Assembly: GCA_964414265.1 (NCBI GenBank)
Contig: CAYPVT010000009.1
Coordinates: 1-23,694 of the forward strand
DNA from: VMEP01 sp964414265
GTDB taxonomy: Bacteria > Patescibacteriota > Minisyncoccia > Phycocordibacterales > VMEP01
Reading direction: 5' to 3'
DNA length: 23,694 bases
Shown: positions 6,576 to 13,174 of the stretch, piece after piece
Layout: each line of letters begins with the position of its first letter
Numbering within the stretch: the first letter of the stretch is position 1
Program-made: the position numbers and the translations under genes
The notes under the pieces: model-generated
Seen by the model: the letters and a program-made list of their open reading frames with translations, nothing else
Database searches by the model: none
Told to the model about the DNA's origin: nothing

Positions 6576-7697
6576 TTATATTCCGCCCTCAATATTATGT
6601 ATTCTATGTGGCATTTTGATCTGGCGAATTTTGTTTGGTATTTTTACAAGCGCCCAAGCTAAAGTTAAAAGAAGGATAAGATTAAGAACCATGGCTAGCC
6701 AGGCGGGGAATAGTTTAAAAAATAAATCGTAGCGCGATAATGAAGGCCAGTGAATCAAGTAAATCTCATAGGCGTAAATGCCGAAGATATGGAAAGCTTT
6801 AATTTCAAATTTTTTCATCATGAAAAAAAATATTACTGCGCTCATGGTGACGAGGCTAATTAATTGCTCTTTCCACATGCTTTCTCCTACACCAGAGTAA
6901 TATGCCGTATAACCAATTAAGATTAACAGGGCGATTAAGGTGAGGTAATAGGCGGTACCTTTCACAATTTTTAAACTTTGTCGAAAAACATCAAAATAAT
7001 GTGGCTTAAAAAATAGTGAGGCAAACGCCACACCAAGAGGGAAAGCTAATAAATGTAATTGATATAAATGTAAAACATCCGCGGTGACCGGAAGTTTTAA
7101 TTGGATTATAAAATACGAAGAAAGATAAATAAGAACCGCTGTTAACCAAGGGTACTTTTTGAAAAAAAAGAATGGAAAAACTAGATAATAAAATAATATT
7201 GGGGTAAAAAACCAAAGAGGGGAATTAATATCAACAAACAGGTCGGCTCTTGGAAAAAAACCAATTAGAGAGTGGAAAATATATAGCCAACCGTAGGAAA
7301 TATGTAGAAGAAAAAAATCTAGTAGGAAAAATGTGGTAATGACAATCCAAAAAGGGGTGAACAATCTTAATAAACGTTTTTTGTAAAATTTACCCAGCGA
7401 CAACTGTTCTTTTTGCGCACTAATAGTCAGACCAAGCCCGGATAAAAATAAAAATAAATTTACTCCCACACCCGACATGACAGAAAGCGGAAACAAAAAA
7501 CTATGGTTGGTTGAAAGGAAATAACCAACATGGGAAAAGATTATTGTTAAAATGGCCAGCCCCTTAAGCTCTTGCGTCAATGCTCGCGAAAATAACTCTG
7601 GGTCTTCTTTTCGTTTAATCGAGAGGAGTAGGACAAAAACAAAAACTGCAATGAACATACTAGTTGATAGAAGCGGATTATTTATAGAAATTGGCAT
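6576..7697 (-). CDS. Acyltransferase family 3 membrane protein
   Basis: An integral membrane O-acyltransferase of the OafA/NolL type, which usually adds acetyl or other acyl groups to cell-surface glycans. The 373-residue protein starts with a hydrophobic segment, and the family's K/R-x10-H motif is visible as K45 to H56 (K-G-L-A-I-L ... F-S-H). About ten further hydrophobic helices follow, with I-H-W-P near residue 322. No C-terminal SGNH domain is attached. The substrate cannot be told from sequence. It lies directly downstream of tRNA-Glu on the same strand. Possible roles are modification of surface polysaccharide or lipid. Confidence 0.85.
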   Translation of the reverse strand: MPISINNPLLSTSMFIAVFVFVLLLSIKRKEDPELFSRALTQELKGLAILTIIFSHVGYFLSTNHSFLFPLSVMSGVGVNLFLFLSGLGLTISAQKEQLSLGKFYKKRLLRLFTPFWIVITTFFLLDFFLLHISYGWLYIFHSLIGFFPRADLFVDINSPLWFFTPILFYYLVFPFFFFKKYPWLTAVLIYLSSYFIIQLKLPVTADVLHLYQLHLLAFPLGVAFASLFFKPHYFDVFRQSLKIVKGTAYYLTLIALLILIGYTAYYSGVGESMWKEQLISLVTMSAVIFFFMMKKFEIKAFHIFGIYAYEIYLIHWPSLSRYDLFFKLFPAWLAMVLNLILLLTLAWALVKIPNKIRQIKMPHRIHNIEGGI

Positions 7698-7743
7698 AAA
7701 TTATCTTTGCCTGTAACCTAATTCTACTATGCTTCAAACGTGA

Positions 7744-7815
7744 TGACCCTACAGGGAATCGAACCCTGGTTCCAAGCTTGAAAAGCTTGTGTCCTAACCG
7801 TTAGACGATAGGGCC
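7744..7815 (-). tRNA. tRNA-Glu (anticodon TTC)
   Basis: The 5' end GGCCCTA at 7815-7809 pairs with the 3' strand TAGGGTC. The anticodon stem CAAGC / GCTTG encloses TTTTCAA with anticodon TTC. The T arm is CAGGG-TTCGATT-CCCTG and the discriminator is A at 7744. The following bases are TCA, so CCA is not encoded. Confidence 0.95.
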
Positions 7816-7829
7816 AAAATTACCGTGAA

Positions 7830-7858
7830 ATCATAACATTTTTTGCTAAAAATGCAAA
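7830..7858 (-). promoter_or_regulatory. Promoter of tRNA-Glu
   Basis: On the minus strand, a -35 TTTGCA (7858-7853), a 17-base spacer and a -10 TATGAT (7835-7830) preceded by TGT (extended -10). The start would be near 7823, eight bases before the tRNA. The -35 element is shared with the plus-strand promoter at 7843-7871. Confidence 0.65.
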
Positions 7859-7871
7859 AAAACGTTATCAT
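7843..7871 (+). promoter_or_regulatory. Promoter of tRNA-Ser and two downstream genes
   Basis: A -35 TTGCTA (7843-7848), a 17-base spacer and a -10 TATCAT (7866-7871). The start would be near 7878, twelve bases before the tRNA-Ser 5' end. It interleaves with the opposing tRNA-Glu promoter. Confidence 0.65.
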
Positions 7872-7889
7872 TCAAGCCACTCAAATATT

Positions 7890-7981
7890 GGAGATGTGGC
7901 TGAGCCCGGTTGAAGGCACCGCTCTCGAAAAGCGGCAAGGGGGTAACCTCTTCGTGAGTTCGAATCTCACCATCTCCGCCA
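7890..7981 (+). tRNA. tRNA-Ser (anticodon CGA), CCA encoded
   Basis: The acceptor GGAGATG pairs with CATCTCC, followed by discriminator G and encoded CCA. The anticodon stem CCGCT / AGCGG encloses CTCGAAA, anticodon CGA, reading UCG. The long variable arm (AAGGGGGTAACCTCTTC region) is the class II feature of tRNA-Ser. The T arm is GTGAG-TTCGAAT-CTCAC. Confidence 0.95.
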
Positions 7982-7992
7982 AAATTAAAAAC

Positions 7993-8145
7993 ATGAAAAA
8001 TATTTCATTTTCTAACATAACAGTATTTATAATCTTTTTCGGAATAGCATTAATTGAGGCGATTCAGAAAGATAATTGGTTTGAGGCGTTACTTTTTCTT
8101 GCGTTAGGGGCAATGTCTCTCTGGGCTGATTTTCAAAAGAAATAA
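7993..8145 (+). CDS. Small two-helix membrane protein, unknown function (50 aa)
   Basis: Begins 11 bases after the tRNA-Ser CCA end with ATG at 7993; a longer reading of the frame would run through the tRNA and is rejected. The 50 residues form two hydrophobic stretches (about 8-23 and 29-44) separated by a short charged turn E-A-I-Q-K-D-N-W, ending in a lysine pair. There is no SD. A 6-base gap to the next gene suggests an operon tRNA-Ser - 50 aa - 136 aa. No family recognised. Confidence 0.65.
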   Translation: MKNISFSNITVFIIFFGIALIEAIQKDNWFEALLFLALGAMSLWADFQKK

Positions 8146-8151
8146 TTATTT

Positions 8152-8562
8152 ATGAAAATATTCATTGTTTGCAGTAAACATTTTTATCATTTGATTCCAC
8201 CCATTAAAGATGCCCTTGAAAAAGAGGGGCATGTAATAACTGTTCCCAATACTTACAACGAGCCGTTTAAAGAGGAAGAGATGAAGAAAATAGGGAAGGA
8301 AGAACACAGAACATGGAAAGCAGGAATGATTTACCTTTCACTGGAAAAAGTAAAAAATAATGACGCTGTTCTCGTTCTTAATTTTGAAAAAAATGGACAG
8401 AGAAATTATATCGGCGGAGCAACCTTTTTAGAGATATTTAAAGCATTTGATTTGGGTAAGAAAATTTTTCTCTACAATCCAATCCCAAAAAGTATTTTTG
8501 AAGATGAGTTAATGGGAATGGGCCCCGTTATGATTGGAGGAGATTTATCTTTAGTGCAATGA
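8152..8562 (+). CDS. Nucleoside 2-deoxyribosyltransferase-like protein (136 aa)
   Basis: A small Rossmann-like protein. It starts with a beta strand M-K-I-F-I-V-C-S, followed by a helix with H-L-I-P-P-I-K-D-A-L-E. The latter half has N-D-A-V-L-V-L-N, then Y-I-G-G-A-T-F-L-E-I-F-K-A-F-D-L-G-K-K-I-F-L-Y-N-P-I-P. That order (acidic D after a strand, then a G-x-x-x-x-E-I helix and a G-K-x-I-x-L strand) resembles the nucleoside 2-deoxyribosyltransferase / TIR-like fold, with E in the position of the family nucleophile. The exact reaction is not known. It follows the 50-residue membrane protein by six bases, without an SD. The assignment is fold-level only. Confidence 0.6.
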   Translation: MKIFIVCSKHFYHLIPPIKDALEKEGHVITVPNTYNEPFKEEEMKKIGKEEHRTWKAGMIYLSLEKVKNNDAVLVLNFEKNGQRNYIGGATFLEIFKAFDLGKKIFLYNPIPKSIFEDELMGMGPVMIGGDLSLVQ

Positions 8563-8643
8563 AATCATTTACCGAAAAAGTTTTTGAGGTGGTTGATACG
8601 TGTTTATTTTAAAGAATTGGGTGTAAGATTATAAAATGATTAG

Positions 8644-8673
8644 CCCGTGATAAATGTCCGCGGGAAATTTTTT
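8644..8673 (+). terminator. Weak terminator-like hairpin before the ABC gene
   Basis: CCCGTG (8644-8649) pairs with CGCGGG (8659-8664, one U-G pair) and is followed by AAATTTTTT, ending six bases before the ATG at 8679. A TATAAA box at 8630-8635 lies just upstream. It could end the upstream operon or act as an attenuator in the ABC leader. Confidence 0.3.
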
Positions 8674-8678
8674 GGTAT

Positions 8679-10466
8679 ATGGAAGAAAAAACAACAAAAG
8701 CAGAAATTATATATGGTCTTAAGGCCATAATGAGGCATGTAAAGCCTTTTAAAATACAACTTTTAATACTAGTTGCGCTTGGGTTGGTTTCAGCGGTTGC
8801 CAATGGTTTTGTTCCGTACATAACGGGGCGTTTTTTTGATGCGCTAATCGGTGTTTCTCACGGTGAAGTCGCTATTTTTGCTGGACTATTTCCTCTTTGG
8901 GCGTCACTTCTTTTTGCTTGGACTATAGTTCAGTTGGTAGCTAATAATATTGATTGGATTATGGATAGATTGCGTCGACGGGTTGATAATGAGGTGCAGT
9001 TTAATATTCAGACAAGTGGTTTTAAGCATCTATTAGGGTTACCAATTGCTTACCACAAGGACACTCATATCGACGGTGCTTTACAAAAACTTGGCCAAGC
9101 TAGTTGGAGAGTGTCGTCCATAGTAAGGACAATTATCGAAATTGCACCACAATTTTTGAGTATAATTATCGGTATTGTTTTAGCTGCGAGTATTAACACA
9201 ACTATAGCGGGGATACTTCTAGCAGGAGTCATATTATATGTAATTCTTTTGATAAAAATTCTTATTCCCATAGCCACCATTGACTCTTTGGCTCATAAAA
9301 CATGGAATGATGGATGGAGCGATGCGGCGGCATCGGTTCAACAAATAGAAAGCGTAAAACAGGCCACATCCGAAAAATATGAATCAGACAAGGTTCATAA
9401 GAAGCTTAATGTGGAGGCGTTTGGTTTGTGGTCCAATCTTGAACGCATTTGGAGTAACGTAAGTTTTTTTCAAAGAACCATTGTGTTTTTTACACAGTTA
9501 TGCGTTTTTCTTTTATCGGTTCGTTTTATTTCGGCCGGGATAATCACAGTGGGGGAGCTCATTTCTTTAAATGGATACGCATTGATGTTTTTTGGTCCGT
9601 TTGTTTCGCTCGGTTATAGTTGGCAGACTATCCAAAATGGAATTATTTCAGCTGCGCACGCTGAGAGTATTTTTCAAACGGACGAGGAAAAATATATACC
9701 AGACGATGTAATTCCTTTAAAACAAATTAAAGGAGAGATTATTTTTAATAATGTATATTTTCGATACGGGAAAGATGGTCCCGCAGTCCTCTCTAATGTT
9801 AATATAAACGTTAAACAGGGTGATATTGTTGCTCTTGTTGGTGAATCTGGGGTTGGAAAAAGTACTGTCATCTCTCTTATCTCAGGTTATTATTTTCCTA
9901 CCAAAGGAGAGGTTCTCGTGGATGGAGTTGATACTAGGAAAATTAATCTTAATTTTTTAAGAAAACACATAGGTGTTGTTCCACAAGAGGTGGCTCTTTT
10001 TAACGATTCTCTTAAGGTTAATATTAAATATGGATCCTTTGGGGTTTCGGATGGCGATGTCATGAAGGCATCAAAAGAAGCCCAAATAGATAAATTTATT
10101 TCCAAGCTTTCCGATGGATATAACACGATAGTTGGAGAGCGTGGAATAAAACTATCTGTTGGACAAAAACAACGAGTGTCTATTGCAAGAGCCATATTAC
10201 GCAGTCCATCAATTCTTATATTAGATGAGCCAACGAGCGCCCTTGATGCAAAGACGGAGCGGTTTATTACAAAATCTTTGGAAAAACTAATGAAAGGGCG
10301 AACTACTTTTATAATTGCGCACCGCCTATCAACAGTTAGAAAGGCTAATAAGATTTTTGTTTTTGATAAAGGAAAAATTGTTGAGTTTGGTTCACACGAA
10401 GAACTTCTTAAAAAAGAGAATGGTGTTTATAAGAATCTTTACGAATATCAAGTTGGCTTACATTAA
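8679..10466 (+). CDS. ABC exporter half-transporter (TMD-NBD)
   Basis: A 595-residue type IV ABC exporter half: an N-terminal membrane domain with about six helices (residues 25-320), then an ATPase domain. Walker A G-E-S-G-V-G-K-S-T is near 388-396, the Q-loop is in V-V-P-Q-E, Walker B is I-L-I-L-D-E-P near 511, and the switch histidine is in I-A-H-R-L-S-T near 546. The signature reads L-S-V-G-Q instead of L-S-G-G-Q. It would work as a homo- or heterodimer. The second half-exporter at 11263 is a possible partner, but it is on the other strand. The substrate is unknown; lipids, peptides and drugs are all moved by this class. The MGMT-like frame overlaps its 3' end. Confidence 0.9.
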   Translation: MEEKTTKAEIIYGLKAIMRHVKPFKIQLLILVALGLVSAVANGFVPYITGRFFDALIGVSHGEVAIFAGLFPLWASLLFAWTIVQLVANNIDWIMDRLRRRVDNEVQFNIQTSGFKHLLGLPIAYHKDTHIDGALQKLGQASWRVSSIVRTIIEIAPQFLSIIIGIVLAASINTTIAGILLAGVILYVILLIKILIPIATIDSLAHKTWNDGWSDAAASVQQIESVKQATSEKYESDKVHKKLNVEAFGLWSNLERIWSNVSFFQRTIVFFTQLCVFLLSVRFISAGIITVGELISLNGYALMFFGPFVSLGYSWQTIQNGIISAAHAESIFQTDEEKYIPDDVIPLKQIKGEIIFNNVYFRYGKDGPAVLSNVNINVKQGDIVALVGESGVGKSTVISLISGYYFPTKGEVLVDGVDTRKINLNFLRKHIGVVPQEVALFNDSLKVNIKYGSFGVSDGDVMKASKEAQIDKFISKLSDGYNTIVGERGIKLSVGQKQRVSIARAILRSPSILILDEPTSALDAKTERFITKSLEKLMKGRTTFIIAHRLSTVRKANKIFVFDKGKIVEFGSHEELLKKENGVYKNLYEYQVGLH

Positions 10467-10728
10467 ATCTAAAAAAGACTTTACGGAAAAAGTTTTTGAG
10501 ATTGTTTCTAAAATTCCAAAAGGTAAAACTTTAACCTATAAAGAAGTAGCGAAGAAAGCAAGTAGGCCAAAGGCTTATCGTGCGGTTGGAAATATATTAA
10601 ACAAAAACTACAACCCTAAAATACCATGTCATCGCGTAGTACGAAGTGATGGAAAGATTGGTGGATATAATCGTGGAGCCTTATTGAAGGCGAAGCTTCT
10701 TCGCGCCGAAAAAACAAAAATTAAATAG
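10453..10728 (+). CDS. MGMT/ATL family DNA-binding alkyltransferase domain protein
   Basis: A stand-alone DNA-binding domain of O6-methylguanine-DNA methyltransferase, about 91 residues, without the N-terminal ribonuclease-like domain. Visible marks are L-T-Y-K-E-V-A (recognition helix lead), A-Y-R-A-V-G-N with the finger arginine, the active P58-C59-H-R-V62 box and G-K-I-G-G-Y. The cysteine is kept, unlike in classical ATL proteins, which have tryptophan there, so alkyl transfer is possible. The start is uncertain. A TTG at 10453 gives a compact protein with a 14-base overlap of the ABC gene, while the nearest in-frame ATG (10420) overlaps by 47 bases and adds unfamiliar residues. Translational coupling to the exporter is likely. 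Confidence 0.85.
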   Translation: MAYIKSKKDFTEKVFEIVSKIPKGKTLTYKEVAKKASRPKAYRAVGNILNKNYNPKIPCHRVVRSDGKIGGYNRGALLKAKLLRAEKTKIK

Positions 10729-10729
10729 T

Positions 10730-10758
10730 TTGACAATTCATCACATTTTAAATAGTCT
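10730..10758 (+). promoter_or_regulatory. Putative promoter of the CxCGNCxxC protein gene
   Basis: A perfect -35 TTGACA (10730-10735) directly follows the MGMT-like stop. The best -10 at 17-base spacing is TAGTCT (10753-10758), which is weak. Confidence 0.4.
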
Positions 10759-10818
10759 TTGTTTTAGTTGATTTGTTGTTTCTGGTTATTTCTCTAAAAC
10801 TAACTTCGGAGATAAAAG

Positions 10819-11136
10819 GTGAAAAAGAACGGGCAAAAAACAAGAGTTGTCGGTCAACAGCATCAAGGCGGAAATAAGGCCTTGATTCAAACAAAACCAA
10901 ACGGAGGGAAAGGGAGAATGGTCGTGGTGAAAGAGAGCGCAAAACAGCGCAGGAAAAGGGTTTATGCTCAGCGCGCCCTAGAGGAACAGGCCTCAAGGCC
11001 AGTTGCACAAGTGAGCTACGTGACAGGTGAACAATCTTGTCGCTGCGGGAATTGCATATCGTGTATTCTCGCCAGGGACAGAAAAGACAGAGAGAGGAGA
11101 TATCAAGAACAAGAAAACCGAAGGCGATACTGGTGA
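10819..11136 (+). CDS. Small basic protein with CxCGNCxxC cluster, unknown function (105 aa)
   Basis: No family recognised. The start is the GTG at 10819, with GGAG at 10808-10811 and a 7-base spacer. The 105-residue product is very basic and polar. The N-terminal half is rich in Q, G, N and K, and an R/K cluster K-Q-R-R-K-R lies near residue 42. Four cysteines, C74-x-C76-x-x-C79-x-x-C82, look like a single compact metal site, and the C-terminal tail is dense in R, E and D. A nucleic-acid or ribosome-binding role is possible but is inference. GC is higher than in neighbours (33 of 60 at 10921-10980). It sits alone between the MGMT-like gene and a convergent ABC gene, with two hairpins behind it. 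Confidence 0.75.
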   Translation: MKKNGQKTRVVGQQHQGGNKALIQTKPNGGKGRMVVVKESAKQRRKRVYAQRALEEQASRPVAQVSYVTGEQSCRCGNCISCILARDRKDRERRYQEQENRRRYW

Positions 11137-11151
11137 CAGGGGTAATGAAGG

Positions 11152-11178
11152 AAACGGCGAGCATGATGCTCGCCGTTT
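11152..11178 (+). terminator. Hairpin behind the CxCGNCxxC protein gene
   Basis: AAACGGCGAGC and GCTCGCCGTTT form a perfect stem around ATGAT (11152-11178), 15 bases after the stop. The tail TTTAAATATTTATAAAT is only moderately T-rich. It may act as an RNA 3' end together with the next hairpin. Confidence 0.5.
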
Positions 11179-11213
11179 AAATATTTATAAATAAAAATTG
11201 AAACGTTAAAAAA

Positions 11214-11246
11214 GAAAAAGCCTGCTAACAGCGGGCTTTTTCTTTT
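11214..11246. terminator. Bidirectional terminator between convergent genes
   Basis: AAAAAGCCTGC / GCGGGCTTTTT (one G-U pair) around TAACA at 11216-11241 has T runs on both strands. It serves the gene at 10819 on plus and the ABC gene at 11263 on minus. Confidence 0.85.
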
Positions 11247-11262
11247 AAAATTATTTTTTAAA

Positions 11263-13077
11263 CTAAAATGCAACAATCTGGTGTTTAACCAAATTTTTAT
11301 ACGGCTCACACCTCTTCATCAGCGCAGAGTGTTTTCCAATGTCGACAACAGTGCCTCCATCCATCACGATAATTTTGTCAGCGTCTTTAATAGTGGAGAA
11401 ACGATGGGCAATTATAATGCCAGTGCGTCCAGTAAGAGCCTCTTTCATTGCTTCGTGGATTAAGGATTCGTTTTCAGCGTCTAGGTTAGAAGTTGCTTCA
11501 TCGAAAATTAATATTTCTGGATGTTTTAAGAGAGCTCGCGCAATGCCGACTCTTTGACGTTCACCACCAGAAAGCTTAATCCCATTTTCGCCGATTAGTG
11601 TATCAAACCGTTTTTCACCCAAGCGTTCATAGAATTGGTCGATACGGGTTTTTCTCGAAATTTCATCTAGTTCCTCCTCTGTTATATCTTGTGGGTTCTT
11701 AACACCAAAGGTCATGTTGTATCGTAAGGTATTGTCGAAAATTTCGACGACCTGTGGGACGAAACCTGCTTTATGTATATAACTATCCATATCAAGGTCA
11801 CGGAGGTTGATATCGTCAACAAAAATACCACCTTCGTCGGGGTCATATCCCCGGAAAAGAAGATTAACTATTGTGGTTTTTCCAGCGCCAGAAGAACCGA
11901 CGATTGCGACCGTTTCACCTCTATTTATAGTGAAGGTGACACCTTTTAGAACCTCTTTGCTTACGTCGTTACCTTCTTCGTTGCCTAGGTCAGATTCTTC
12001 AGCTTTTTCTTTATCTGTAGTTAAGATAGGGTAGGCAAATGAAACATTTCTGAATTCAATTTTACCGCCTATTTTAGGGAGGACTATTGGGTTTAAGGGC
12101 TCTTTTACAGACGGTTCACGCGAAAGCATTTCGCGGAGTTTATTGATATCGGTAAGTTGTAGAATCATGTTTCTTTGTATCCAACCCAAGCTACCAACAT
12201 TACCAAAGACACTTCCCATCCACCCAACAAGCATTACAATTTTTCCAGGAGATTCAACTCCAGTTGAGACGAGCCAAACCCCAACAAGTAAGGCGGAAAC
12301 TTGACCAACAGAGACCAGCGTATCTCTTTTATAGTAAGCGCCGATGTATTCCGTCCACATTGATTTTGTTGGTGTTGTAACGTTGTCCCAATGTTCACGG
12401 TATTCTCGGATCATCTCTTTTTCTTTCCCGGACATTTTTATAAGTTTAATGTTGCGGAGAATCTCGCTGAAATGTTTTGATTGGTCATTCCATCGTTTGC
12501 GGTTTTCGGCGAATCTTGGATAGAAAACGGCATTAAACCGGAATTGTATGATGAGGTAGATAACGGTGAATATTAAAACAATCACTCCAAGCGTCCAGTT
12601 AACGAAGATAATTGCAATAGAAGCGAAGATTATTTGTGTTAAAAATGGAAGTAGGGAGTAGATAAAGCCGTTTAAGAAATTTCCCAGAGCTGAAACTCCT
12701 CGATTTATCACCGTGGACCTTAGCCCCGAGTTTTCATTGATGTGTTGTCCTAACGAAAATCCAAAAAGTTTTTCGAGAATTTTCTCGGTGGCAACAGCTT
12801 GGAGGTCAAAACTGAGATGTTTCACTTCGTATTTCTCGCGCGCATAGTTAATTATGTTTGAAGAGAGGTAAACTGCTAAGATGATAAGCCCTAAGTAAAA
12901 TGAATCTAAAAAGGGAGCTTTAGAAGCAAGGTTGTCGAATATCCTACCTTGGAAGTAGGGAAGAGAGAGGAACATCAGTTGTCCAACTGTGAGCATTGCG
13001 AAAATTACCGTCGCCTTACTAATGAAGGGTTTGTAGTTTTCGTAGGCTATTTTTAAGAAATTTTTGGTCTTTCTCAT
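11263..13077 (-). CDS. ABC exporter half-transporter with acidic insert in the NBD
   Basis: A half-exporter of 604 residues from the ATG at 13077; an upstream TTG at 13116 would add 13 unfamiliar residues. Membrane helices fill about residues 20-320. The ATPase domain has Walker A G-S-S-G-A-G-K-T-T near 391-399, signature L-S-G-G-E near 499, Walker B I-L-I-F-D-E-A near 520 and I-A-H-R-F-S-T. Between the A-loop tyrosine (F-A-Y-P) and V-L-K-G-V-T-F lies an unusual acidic stretch of about 25 residues, rich in E and D, where this class normally has only a few residues. The substrate is unknown. It converges on the orphan gene at 10819 and follows trxB on the same strand with its own probable promoter. 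Confidence 0.9.
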   Translation of the reverse strand: MRKTKNFLKIAYENYKPFISKATVIFAMLTVGQLMFLSLPYFQGRIFDNLASKAPFLDSFYLGLIILAVYLSSNIINYAREKYEVKHLSFDLQAVATEKILEKLFGFSLGQHINENSGLRSTVINRGVSALGNFLNGFIYSLLPFLTQIIFASIAIIFVNWTLGVIVLIFTVIYLIIQFRFNAVFYPRFAENRKRWNDQSKHFSEILRNIKLIKMSGKEKEMIREYREHWDNVTTPTKSMWTEYIGAYYKRDTLVSVGQVSALLVGVWLVSTGVESPGKIVMLVGWMGSVFGNVGSLGWIQRNMILQLTDINKLREMLSREPSVKEPLNPIVLPKIGGKIEFRNVSFAYPILTTDKEKAEESDLGNEEGNDVSKEVLKGVTFTINRGETVAIVGSSGAGKTTIVNLLFRGYDPDEGGIFVDDINLRDLDMDSYIHKAGFVPQVVEIFDNTLRYNMTFGVKNPQDITEEELDEISRKTRIDQFYERLGEKRFDTLIGENGIKLSGGERQRVGIARALLKHPEILIFDEATSNLDAENESLIHEAMKEALTGRTGIIIAHRFSTIKDADKIIVMDGGTVVDIGKHSALMKRCEPYKNLVKHQIVAF

Positions 13078-13137
13078 ATATTTTCTCTGCGTATCCGGAA
13101 ACAAAAAAATCCCCAAATACGGCGGTATTTACACAAT

Positions 13138-13166
13138 AGCATATTTATTGGCTTATTAAAAACCAA
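13138..13166 (-). promoter_or_regulatory. Putative promoter of the second ABC gene, within an inverted repeat
   Basis: A minus-strand -35 TTGGTT (13166-13161), a 17-base spacer and a -10 TATGCT (13143-13138). The -35 overlaps one arm of an inverted repeat, TTATTGG / CCAATAA (13145-13169), that spans the promoter and could be an operator. Confidence 0.45.
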
Positions 13167-13174
13167 TAATAATC

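Noticed and set aside
7843..7992. Extension of the 50-residue gene upstream to 7843
   Set aside because: The extra 50 codons run through the tRNA-Ser gene and its promoter.
10748..11164. 138-codon open frame on the minus strand
   Set aside because: It covers the SD-led gene at 10819 in antisense, has no SD, runs through the downstream hairpin, and its composition follows the codon pattern of the other strand.
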